From positions 73,083,816-73,147,815 of the forward strand of contig CM072801.1 of assembly GCA_037013495.1 (NCBI GenBank): a DNA stretch of 64,000 nucleotides. The letters run 5' to 3'. A program made the translations under genes and the position numbers. How positions within the stretch are numbered: the first letter of the stretch is position 1; the number at the start of each line of letters is the position of its first letter. This DNA comes from Hippophae tibetana. Lineage: Eukaryota > Streptophyta > Magnoliopsida > Rosales > Elaeagnaceae. The notes under the pieces are model-generated. The model ran no database searches and was not told where the DNA came from. It saw only the letters and a list, made by a program, of their open reading frames with translations. Below, in pieces: positions 13,901 to 23,769 of this stretch.

Positions 13901-14240
13901 TTGTTGTCATTCTTTTCATATTTGGATTTCATTTCCTAGCTTTCCTTAGTTTCGCCGTATTTTTTTCTCGTTATTTCATTTTTGTGTTCAACCTATCTAT
14001 GTTTTTGAGAAAAGAAGGAAAGTTACTGCAGTTCATAATTTCAAAACAAAAAGAAGTTATCAATTGGGATTGAAACTGTAAACTGTCATAACTTTTGACT
14101 CGTATATCGAAACGACTATTATAATATATGAAATCGAAACATATTTCCATACATAAATAACAGACTATAGCACTAGTTTTTCTATTCTCATATTTTAACC
14201 CAGATTCCATCGTTTACACTACTTATAGACGTCTTAAAAT
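10962..14240. repeat. HOR copy b: five monomers (subtype G missing)
   Basis: Order D (10962), C (11618), Q (12274), V (12929), S (about 13585). The spacing to the next D unit is 3279 bp, exactly five monomers. Subtype G, present in copies a and c, is absent. Private variants such as CCATTTTTTCAG and CAACGTTGC are shared with copy a, so this is the same HOR after loss of one monomer, or the ancestor before its gain. Confidence 0.87.
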
Positions 14241-17200
14241 TTGGTCGCACCCTATTACCTTGTTTTCTATTCTTGTTCTTTCAGATTGCAATTCTATGAT
14301 CTTAACCATGTTTTAAGAAATTCAACCTTGCATATTCTTTGTGTTCCTAGGTACATATGTTGTCCGCGAAATGGTTTTGCATTGTTTTGTATCATAGCCT
14401 TGGTTGCTGAAAATGGTTTATCTATCTTTATTTTTCTTTTGTTTGAATTTTAGTTTTATAAAAATTTGTCCTTTGATTGTTTTCTGCTTTCTTAAGTGAG
14501 AAATCACGAAAAAAGAATTAAATTGTGTCTTGCAAGTTGAGTGTTTTCTTTCTATTTTGTTGTCATTCTTTTCCTATTTGGAATTCATTTCGTAGCTTTC
14601 CTTAGTTTCGCGGTATTTTTTTCTCGTTATTTCATTTTTGTGTTCAACCTATCTATGTTTTTTGAAAAAAGAAGGAAAGTTACTGCAGTTCATAATTTCA
14701 AAACAAAAAGAAGTTATCAATTGGGATTGAAACTGTAAACTGTCATAACTTTTGACTCGTATATCGAAACGACTATTATAATATATTAAATCGAAACATA
14801 TTTCCATACATAAATAACAGACTATTGCACTAGTTTTTCTATTCTCATATTTTAACCCAGATTCCATCGTTTACACTACTTATAGACGTCTTAAAATTTG
14901 GTCGCACCCTATTACCTTGTTTTCTATTCTTGTTCTTTCAGATTGCAATTCTATCATCTGAACCATGTTTTAAGAAATTCAACCTTGCTTATTCTTTGTG
15001 TTCCTAGGTACATATGTTGTCCGCGAAATGGTTTTGCATTGTTTTGTATCATAGCCTTGGTTGCTGAAAATGGTTTATCTATCTTTCTTTTTCTTTTGTT
15101 TGAATTTTAGTTTTATAAAAATTTGTCCTTTGATTGTTTTCTGCTTTCTTAAGTGAGAAATCACGAAAAAAGAATTAAATTGTGTCTTGCAAGTCGAGTG
15201 TTTTCTTTCTATTTTGTTGTCATTCTTTTCCTATTTGGATTTCATTTCGTAGCTTTCCTTAGTTTCGCGGTATTTTTTTCTCGTTATTTCATTTTTGTTT
15301 TCAACCTATCTATGTTTTTGAAAAAAACAAGAAAGTTACTACAGTTCACAATTTCAAAACAAAAGGAAGTTATCAATTGGGGTTGAAACTATAAACTGTC
15401 ATAACTTTTGACTCATATATCGAAACAACTATTATAATATATCAAATCGAAACATATTTCCATACATAAAAAACAGACTATAGCACTAGTTTTTCTATTC
15501 TCATATTTTAACCCAGATTCCATTGTTTACAATACTTATAGACGTCTTAAAATTTGGTCGCACCCTACTACCTTGTTTTCTATTCTTGTTCTTTCAGATT
15601 GCAATTCTGTCATCTTAACCATTTTTTCAGAAATTCAACCTTGCTTATTCTTTGTGTTCCTAGGTACATATGTTGTCCGCGAAATGGTTTTGCATTGTTT
15701 TGTATCATAGCCTTGGTTGCTGAAAATGGTTTATCTATCTTTATTTTTCTTTTGTTTGAATTTTAGTTTTATAAAAATTTGTCCTTTGATTGTTTTCTGC
15801 TTTCTTAAGTGAGAAATCACGAAAAAAGAATTAAATTGTGTCTTGCAAGTTGAGTGTTTTCTTTCTATTTTGTTGTCATTCTTTTCCTATTTGGATTTCA
15901 TTTCGTAGCTTTCCTTAGTTTCGTGGTATTTTTTTCTCTTTATTTCATTTTTGTGTTCAACCTATCTATGTTTTTGAAAAAAACAAGAAAGTTACTACAG
16001 TTCACAATTTCAAAAACAAAAAAAGTTAACAATTAGGGTTGAAACTATAAACTGTGATAACTTCTGACTCGTATATCGAAACGACTATTATAATATATCA
16101 AATCGAAACATATTTCCATACATAAAAAACACACTATAGCACTAGTTTTTCTATTCTCATATTTTAACCCAGATTACATCGTTTACAATACTTATAGACG
16201 TCTTAAAATTTGGTCGCACCCTATTACCTTGTTTTCTATTCTTGTTCTTTCAGACTGAAATTCTATCATCTTAACCATGTTTTAAGAAATTCAACCTTGC
16301 TTATTCTTTGTGTTCCTAGGTACATATGTTGTCCGCGAAATGGTTTTGCATTTTTTTGTATCATAGCCTTGGTTGCTCAAAATGGTTTATTTATCTTTAT
16401 TTTTCTACTGTTTGAATTTTAGATTTATAAAAATTTGTCCTTTAATTGTTTTCTGCTTTCTTAAGTCAGAAATCAGAAAAAAGAATTAAATTGTGTCCTT
16501 CAAGTCGAGTGTTTTCTTTCAATTTTGTTGTCTTTCATTTCCTATTTGGATTTCATTTCGTAGCTTTCCTTAGTTTCGCGGTATTTTTTTCTCGTTATTT
16601 CATTTTTGTTTTCAACCTATCTATGTTTTTGAAAAAAACAAGAAAGTTACTACAGTTCACAATTTCAAAACAAAAGGAAGTTATCAATTGGGGTTGAAAC
16701 TCTAAACTGTCATAACTTTTGACTCATATATCGAAACAACTATTATAATATATCAAATCGAAACATATTTCCATACATAAAAAACAGACTATAGCACTAG
16801 TTTTTCTATTCTCATATTTTAACCCAGATTCCATTGTTTACAATACTTATAGACGTCTTAAAATTTGGTCGCACCCTATTACCTTGTTTTCTATTCTTGT
16901 TCTTTCAGATTGAAATTCTATCATCTTAACCATGTTTTAAGAAATTCAACCTTGCTTATTCTTTGTGTTCCTAGGTACATATGTTGTCCGCGAAAAGGTT
17001 TTGCATTTTTTTGTATCATAGCCTTGGTTGTTGAAAATGGTTTATTTATCTTTATTTTTCTACTGTTTGAATTTTAGATTTATAAAAATTTGTCCTTTGA
17101 TTGTTTTCTCCTTTCTTAAGTCAGAAATCAGAAAAAAGAATTAAATTGTGTCCTTCAAGTCGAGTGTTTTCTTTCAATTTTGTTGTCTTTCTTTTCCTAT

Positions 17201-18176
17201 TTGGATTTCATTTCGTAGCTTTCCTTAGTTTCACGGTATTTTTTTCTCGTTGTTTTATTTTTGTGTTCAACCTATCTATGTTTTTGAAAAAAACAAGAAA
17301 GTTACTACAGGTCACAATTTCAAAACAAAAAAAAAATTATCAATTGGGGTTGAAACTATAAACTGTCATAACTTTTGACTCGTATATCGAAACGATTATT
17401 ATAATATATCAAATCGAAACATATTTCCATACATAAAAAACACACTATAGCACTAGTTTTTCTATTCTCATATTTTAACCCAGATTCCATCGTTTACACT
17501 ACTTATAGACGTCTTAAAATTTCGGTGCACCCTATTACCTTGTTTTCTATTCTTGTTCTTTCGGATTGCAATTCTATCATCTTAACCATGTTTTAAGAAA
17601 TTCAACCTTGCTTATTCTTTGTGTTCCTAGGTACATATGTTGTCCGCGAAATGGTTTTGCATTGTTTTGTATCATAGCCTTGGTTGCTGAAAATGGTTTA
17701 TCTATCTTTCTTTTTCTTTTGTTTGAATTTTAGTTTTATAAAAATTTGTCCTTTGATTGTTTTCTGCTTTCTTAAGTGAGAAATCACGAAAAAAGAATTA
17801 AATTGTGTCTTGCAAGTCGAGTGTTTTCTTTCTATTTTGTTGTCATTCTTTTCCTATTTGGATTTCATTTCGTAGCTTTCCTTAGTTTCGCGGTATTTGT
17901 TTCTCGTTATTTCATTTTTGTTTTCAACCTATCTATGTTTTTGAAAAAAACAAGAAAGTTACTACAGTTCACAATTTCAAAACAAAAGGAAGTTATCAAT
18001 TGGGGTTGAAACTATAAACTGTCATAACTTTTGACTCATATATCGAAACAACTATTATAATATATCAAATCGAAACATATTTCCATACATAAAAAACAGA
18101 CTATAGCACTAGTTTTTCTATTCTCATATTTTAACCCAGATTCCATTGTTTACAATACTTATAGACGTCTTAAAAT
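14241..18176. repeat. HOR copy c: six monomers
   Basis: Order D (14241), G (14898), C (15554), Q (16210), V (16865), S-like (about 17521). The copy matches copy a at an offset of 7215 bp, including the rare CATCTGAACC and the EcoRI-like GGAATTC variant at 14580 (7365 in copy a). The last unit is chimeric: it begins as S (TTTCGGTGCACC) but ends as G (CGCGAAATGG, CTTTCTTTTTC near 17707). Confidence 0.87.
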
Positions 18177-20800
18177 TTGGTCGCACCCTACTACCTTGTT
18201 TTCTATTCTTGTTCTTTCAGATTGCAATTCTGTCATCTTAACCATTTTTTAAGAAATTCAACCTTGCTTATTCTTTGTGTTCCTAGGTACATATGTTGTC
18301 CGCGAAATGGTTTTGCATTGTTTTGTATCATAGCCTTGGTTGCTGAAAATGGTTTATCTATCTTTATTTTTCTTTTGTTTGAATTTTAGTTTTATAAAAA
18401 TTTGTCCTTTGATTGTTTTCTGCTTTCTTAAGTGAGAAATCACGAAAAAAGAATTAAATTGTGTCTTGCAAGTTGAGTGTTTTCTTTCTATTTTGTTGTC
18501 ATTCTTTTCCTATTTGGATTTCATTTCGTAGCTTTCCTTAGTTTCGTGGTATTTTTTTCTCTTTATTTCATTTTTGTGTTCAACCTATCTATGTTTTTGA
18601 AAAAAACAAGAAAGTTACTACAGTTCACAATTTCAAAAACAAAAAAAGTTAACAATTAGGGTTGAAACTATAAACTGTGATAACTTCTGACTCGTATATC
18701 GAAACGACTATTATAATATATCAAATCGAAACATATTTCCATACATAAAAAACACACTATAGCACTAGTTTTTCTATTCTCATATTTTAACCCAGATTAC
18801 ATCGTTTACAATACTTATAGACGTCTTAAAATTTGGTCGCACCCTATTACCTTGTTTTCTATTCTTGTTCTTTCAGACTGAAATTCTATCATCTTAACCA
18901 TGTTTTAAGAAATTCAACCTTGCTTATTCTTTGTGTTCCTAGGTACATATGTTGTCCGCGAAATGGTTTTGCATTTTTTTTGTATCATAGCCTTGGTTGC
19001 TCAAAATGGTTTATTTATCTTTATTTTTCTACTGTTTGAATTTTAGATTTATAAAAATTTGTCCTTTAATTGTTTTCTGCTTTCTTAAGTCAGAAATCAG
19101 AAAAAAGAATTAAATTGTGTCCTTCAAGTCGAGTGTTTTCTTTCAATTTTGTTGTCTTTCATTTCCTATTTGGATTTCATTTCGTAGCTTTCCTTAGTTT
19201 CGCGGTATTTTTTTCTCGTTATTTCATTTTTGTTTTCAACCTATCTATGTTTTTGAAAAAAACAAGAAAGTTACTACAGTTCACAATTTCAAAACAAAAG
19301 GAAGTTATCAATTGGGGTTGAAACTCTAAACTGTCATAACTTTTGACTCATATATCGAAACAACTATTATAATATATCAAATCGAAACATATTTCCATAC
19401 ATAAAAAACAGACTATAGCACTAGTTTTTCTATTCTCATATTTTAACCCAGATTCCATTGTTTACAATACTTATAGACGTCTTAAAATTTGGTCGCACCC
19501 TATTACCTTGTTTTCTATTCTTGTTCTTTCAGATTGAAATTCTATCATCTTAACCATGTTTTAAGAAATTCAACCTTGCTTATTCTTTGTGTTCCTAGGT
19601 ACATATGTTGTCCGCGAAAAGGTTTTGCATTTTTTTGTATCATAGCCTTGGTTGTTGAAAATGGTTTATTTATCTTTATTTTTCTACTGTTTGAATTTTA
19701 GATTTATAAAAATTTGTCCTTTGATTGTTTTCTCCTTTCTTAAGTCAGAAATCAGAAAAAAGAATTAAATTGTGTCCTTCAAGTCGAGTGTTTTCTTTCA
19801 ATTTTGTTGTCTTTCTTTTCCTATTTGGATTTCATTTCGTAGCTTTCCTTAGTTTCACGGTATTTTTTTCTCGTTGTTTTATTTTTGTGTTCAACCTATC
19901 TATGTTTTTGAAAAAAACAAGAAAGGTACTACAGGTCACAATTTCAAAACAAAAAAAAAATTATCAATTGGGGTTGAAACTATAAACTGTCATAACTTTT
20001 GACTCGTATATCGAAACGATTATTATAATATATCAAATCGAAACATATTTCCATACATAAAAAACACACTATAGCACTAGTTTTTCTATTCTCATATTTT
20101 AACCCAGATTCCATCGTTTACACTACTTATAGACGTCTTAAAATTTCGGTGCACCCTATTACCTTGTTTTCTATTCTTGTTCTTTCGGATTGCAATTCTA
20201 TCATCTTAACCATGTTTTAAGAAATTCAACCTTGCTTATTCTTTGTGTTCCTAGGTACATATGTTGTCCGCGAAAAGGTTTTTCATTGTTTTGTATCATA
20301 GCCTTGGTTGCTGAAAATGGTTTATCTATCTTTATTTTTCTATTGTTTGAATTTTAGATTTATAAAAATTTGTCCTCTGATTTTTTTCTGCTTTCTTAAG
20401 TGGGAAATCACGAAAAAAGAATTAAATTGTGTCTTGCAAGTGGAGTGTTTTCTTTCTATTTTGTTGTCATTCTTTTCCTATTTGGATTTCATTTCGTAGC
20501 TTTCCTTAGTTTCGCCGTATTTTTTTCTCGTTAATTCATTTTTGTGTTCAACCTATCTATGTTTTTGAGAAAAGAAGGAAAGTTACTGCAGTTCATAATT
20601 TCAAAACAAAAAGAAGTTATCAATTGGGATTGAAACTGTAAACTGTCATAACTTTTGACTCGTATATCGAAACGACTATTATAATATATCAAATCGAAAC
20701 ATATTTCCATACATAAATAACAGACTATAGCACTAGTTTTTCTATTCTCATATTTTAACCCAGATTCCATCGTTTACACTACTTATAGACGTCTTAAAAT
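18177..20800. repeat. HOR copy d: four monomers
   Basis: Order C (18177), Q (18833), V (19489), S (about 20145), total 2624 bp. D and G are missing at the front because the preceding S unit recombined into a G-type end. The C unit here keeps CCATTTTTTAAG rather than the CAG variant of copies a-c. The Q unit has eight T instead of seven near 18974. A normal D unit (20801) follows, and the monomer after that receives the LTR. Confidence 0.85.
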
Positions 20801-21238
20801 TTGGTCGCACCCTATTACCTTGTTTTCTATTCTTGTTCTTTCAGATTGCAATTCTATGATCTTAACCATGTTTTAAGAAATTCAACCTTGCATATTCTTT
20901 GTGTTCCTAGGTACATATGTTGTCCGCGAAATGGTTTTGCATTGTTTTGTATCATAGCCTTGGTTGCTGAAAATGGTTTATCTATCTTTATTTTTCTTTT
21001 GTTTGAATTTTAGTTTTATAAAAATTTGTCCTTTGATTGTTTTCTGCTTTCTTAAGTGAGAAATCACGAAAAAAGAATTAAATTGTGTCTTGCAAGTTGA
21101 GTGTTTTCTTTCTATTTTGTTGTCATTCTTTTCCTATTTGGATTTCATTTCGTAGCTTTCCTTAGTTTCGCGGTATTTTTTTCTCGTTATTTCATTTTTG
21201 TGTTCAACCTATCTATGTTTTTTGAAAAAAGAAGGAAA

Positions 21239-21243
21239 GTTAC
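21239..21243. repeat. Target-site duplication GTTAC, left of solo LTR 1
   Basis: GTTAC immediately precedes TGATGA and is repeated at 23107-23111 right after TCATCA. The uninserted monomer reads GTTACTGCAG at this point (for example 7464-7473), so the duplication is a genuine 5-bp integration footprint. Confidence 0.95.
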
Positions 21244-21640
21244 TGATGAACGAAAACCGGCATCGCCGATTCCCGCAAATACTTTGGTTTTAATATTTAT
21301 AAAACTCTCGCAAGTGCACGAATCATTTCGTAGAAAATGATAAGTATACTCCCAAGGTCGATCTAAGGAAGGAATGTGTGTGGTTTTTAATTTATTATTC
21401 AAACTTTTAAAAACGAAATTAAATCCTAAACATCCTGTCACGATATTTTGGGGTTTTGTGTTTTTAATCTAATTACATAAAATTAAACATAGATTCAATA
21501 AACATTTATGCAAATTTTATCATTTATAATGGCGGAGTATTTATGGATATAATAACTAAGTTAATTATGCTTGCTCATATTATCTAGGTTATTAAGGATA
21601 TGAATTGATATTTATTGATTCTCCCTTTTTTGTATGAATA

Positions 21641-21786
21641 CCACCTTTGGTGGGGTTAGATATTCTTTGTTAACTAAACAAATCAATTAACACCTATGGG
21701 TGGGGTTGATAACTAATTTGCTTAATTAAATTAATTCCTTTTTCTAAGAGATTGAAAATGAACCATTTAAATGCCACCTTTGGTGG
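21641..21786 (-). repeat. CCACC-TTT-GGTGG dyads with conserved GGGGTT flank
   Basis: CCACCTTTGGTGG occurs at 21641-21653 and 21774-21786, each followed by GGTTAGA. A related CACCTATGGGTGGGGTTGA lies between them at about 21691. The three elements sit in the downstream (U5-side) part of the LTR and are kept in all LTR copies. They could form small hairpins in the RNA. The role is unknown. Confidence 0.6.
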
Positions 21787-22374
21787 GGTTAGACAGTTTA
21801 AACTTTATTCAAGGTGTCCAAATTAAACCCAAGAATTTAGTTATCCGAGTACTAACTTTCAAGTTTTAAAACCACTACCGAAAACATGTTGTCAATACAT
21901 TTTCAGATAATAATTCTTATAAAAACTTTTGAAATAGAGCTTCACTCTAACTACCGGGCGATTGTACCATCAAATAAAAGAGCACTACTCTAAATCAGAC
22001 CGGATAACTAAACCTTAAAATCTAATTTTCAGGTTTAAGTTTGTAATGAAAAATAATATATTTCTCTCTAACATTCTTAATATAAAATCATGAATAAAAA
22101 TAAAATCAATTCATTTTAGAGATTTTTACCTATTTAATATTTCGCAAGCATAACAACGTTATTATTACATCATGTTTACTAAATAGCCAGCACAGTTAAA
22201 TTTAACCACAGACAAATTAAATATAACATGTAAGAATAAAGCATAAAAATAACTGTAAAGAAAATAAAATCCTTACAGAACTTCGACGCTATTCCCGTTG
22301 CTGGAAAAACTCCAAGCGGAATTTGCACTCCCATTTATTGAATCAAAAAGCTAAAATATTACAAAAACATAACT

Positions 22375-22399
22375 AGTTCTTCCCAAAAAGGGAAGAACT
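22375..22399 (-). other. Leader hairpin in the LTR, 10-bp perfect stem
   Basis: AGTTCTTCCC, an A5 spacer and GGGAAGAACT form a perfect 10-bp inverted repeat. On the minus strand it lies about 100 nt after the predicted start site, so it would be in the 5' leader or R region of the element RNA. It is present unchanged at 24901-24925, 27430-27454 and 33051-33075. Confidence 0.65.
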
Positions 22400-22530
22400 C
22401 TAAAACTAAGAGAAATTAACTAAAAACTAAGAAAAACTAAAAAAACCTAAAAATCTAAGAAAAGAGAGACAGAAATAAGAGAGAAGTGTGTTTTGAAGGT
22501 GTATTTTGAAGTTAAGGGAAGGGGGGGGGG

Positions 22531-22538
22531 TATTTATA
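22531..22538 (-). promoter_or_regulatory. LTR TATA box (TATAAATA on minus strand)
   Basis: On the minus strand the sequence reads CACCTATAAATACCCC, a good plant TATA box, followed by a C-run (a G10 tract at 22521-22530 on the + strand). Transcription would start about 25-35 nt further, near 22500, which marks the U3/R border. Equivalent sites lie at 25060-25067, 27582-27589 and 33203-33210 in the other LTRs. Confidence 0.75.
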
Positions 22539-22605
22539 GGTGAGGATGAAGAGAAAAAGTAGAGAAAAAAATGTTAAAAAAATGTAAAAACGCGGATTAT
22601 TGATT

Positions 22606-22630
22606 GCTGACGTCATTTGATGACGTCAGC
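22606..22630 (-). promoter_or_regulatory. Palindromic twin TGACGTCA (bZIP/TGA-type) element
   Basis: Two 10-bp arms, GCTGACGTCA and TGACGTCAGC, separated by 5 bp. Each arm contains the full octamer TGACGTCA, the core bound by plant bZIP/TGA factors (as-1/C-box class). It lies about 70-95 bp upstream of the TATA box on the sense (minus) strand, as expected for a U3 enhancer. It is conserved without change at 25135-25159, 27657-27681 and 33278-33302. Binding is inferred, not shown. Confidence 0.7.
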
Positions 22631-22659
22631 ATGACATGGGGCGGCTGCACAGTACCGGG

Positions 22660-22745
22660 TATGAACAGTGCCGAGTCTGATGAACAGTACCGGGGTATGA
22701 ACAGTGCCGAGTCTGATGAACAGTAACCGCGGATGAACAGTGCCG
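22660..22745 (-). repeat. U3 minisatellite, 36-bp unit (two copies plus partial)
   Basis: Units start at 22660 and 22696, with a partial unit from 22732. Each 36-bp unit is made of two diverged 18-bp halves that both contain ATGAACAGTRCC, so the ancestral repeat is 18 bp. It lies upstream of the TGACGTCA palindrome on the sense strand. Copy number differs between LTRs: two in three of them, four in the one at 26299-28228. Confidence 0.85.
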
Positions 22746-22812
22746 CGCGCTGCTGCTTGGGGCGGTGCTGGGCGCTGGGGCGCGGCGGCCGGGCGGCGCG
22801 GCGGCGCGTTTT
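22745..22812. other. CpG-rich block inside the LTR
   Basis: About 70 bp of nearly pure G+C, rich in CG and GGCGG, inside an otherwise AT-rich LTR. Open frames through it on both strands are a consequence of the low stop-codon density, not genes. It is a likely methylation target and sits at the upstream side of U3. In the 5' LTR (33412-33502) this block carries an extra internal duplication of about 20 bp. Confidence 0.7.
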
Positions 22813-23106
22813 TCTCCTTTTTGACATTTTTGACCTTTTTGACCCATTTTGTCCAATTTTTCCATATTTGTCGACCTTTCCGCGTTTATTTATTAATATA
22901 TTTGTGATGTATTGCTTCCAGTATTCCTCTTTGAGTTTTTAAGTTGCGTTTTTAAGCCAAAATACCTGAAAAACAATAAAAATACCCGTGATTCCGAAAA
23001 AGACAAATTTATATAAATATATGATAAAACATATAAATATATATATTTTTAATCAATTAATGTGCATAAAATCATGGTTATTTTAGTGCTTTTTGAGCAC
23101 TCATCA

Positions 23107-23769
23107 GTTACAGCAGTTCATAAATTTCAAAACAAAAAGAAGTTATCAATTGGGATTGAAACTGTAAACTGTCATAACTTTTGACTCGTATATCGAAACG
23201 ACTATTATAATATATCAAATCGAAACATATTTCCATACATAAAAAACACACTATAGTACTAGTTTTTCTATTCTCATATTTTAACCCAAATTCAATCGTT
23301 TACACTACTTATAGACGTCTTAAAATGTGGTCTCACCCTATTACCTTGTTTTCTATTCTTGTTCTTTCAGATTGCAATTCTATGATCTTAACCATGTTTT
23401 AAGAAATTCAACCTTGCATATTCTTTGTGTTCCTAGGTACATATGTTGTCCGCGAAATGGTTTTGCATTGTTTTGTATCATAGCCTTGGTTGCTGAAAAT
23501 GGTTTATCTATCTTTATTTTTCTTTTGTTTGAATTTTAGTTTTATAAAAATTTGTCCTTTGATTGTTTTCTGCTTTCTTAAGTGAGAAATCACGAAAAAA
23601 GAATTAAATTGTGTCTTGCAAGTTGAGTGTTTTCTTTCTATTTTGTTGTCATTCTTTTCCTATTTGGATTTCATTTCGTAGCTTTCCTTAGTTTCGCGGT
23701 ATTTTTTTCTCGTTATTTCATTTTTGTGTTCAACCTATCTATGTTTTTTGAAAAAAGAAGGAAAGTTAC
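23107..23769. repeat. Single chimeric satellite monomer between solo LTRs 1 and 2
   Basis: 663 bp, which is one monomer plus the extra GTTAC copy. Its first part (ATAAATTTC, CCCAAATTCAATC, GGTCTCACCC at about 23329) matches the sequence right of the full-length element (33800-34030). From 23349 it matches the D-type monomer left of the cluster (CTATGATC, CTTGCATATTC). It starts and ends with GTTAC. It is a recombinant unit formed by unequal crossing-over. Confidence 0.9.

Larger units (their letters stand above)
1..21238. repeat. Satellite array, ~656-bp monomer (left block)
   Basis: Head-to-tail, same-orientation copies of one AT-rich unit. The landmark GGTCGCACCC (or a close variant) recurs near 471, 1127, 1783, 2438, 3092, 3748 and so on, with spacing of 654-657 bp, 32 times before the first LTR. 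Each unit also carries CCTAGGTACATATG, ACTAGT and GACGTC once. Units differ by scattered substitutions and one-to-few-base indels, which define recurring subtypes. The array begins before position 1. No gene lies inside: frames of 60-86 codons repeat with the monomer, sit in different frames and strands, and often start only at TTG. Function is unknown; such arrays are usually centromeric, pericentromeric or subtelomeric heterochromatin (inference). Confidence 0.97.
21244..23106 (-). mobile_element. Solo LTR 1 (1863 bp) of a Ty3/gypsy-like element
   Basis: The segment starts TGATGA and ends TCATCA (LTR-type TG...CA with a 6-bp terminal inverted repeat) and is flanked by GTTAC duplications. 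It is nearly identical to the two LTRs of the full-length element at 26299-33799, whose PBS fixes the sense strand as minus. No internal region or second LTR is attached, so it is a solo LTR, normally the product of LTR-LTR recombination. On the minus strand it holds, in order: a CpG-rich block, 36-bp repeats, a TGACGTCA palindrome, a TATA box, a G/C tract, a leader hairpin, and the tail that abuts the PBS in the complete element. Confidence 0.95.

Noticed and set aside
21187..21441. Minus-strand frame of 84 codons running from the LTR tail into the satellite, repeated at 23713, 26242, 31633 and 31896
   Set aside because: It reads through the LTR end and, in the full element, through the PBS. 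That is LTR non-coding sequence that happens to be open. The frame's start depends on whatever flanks the LTR.
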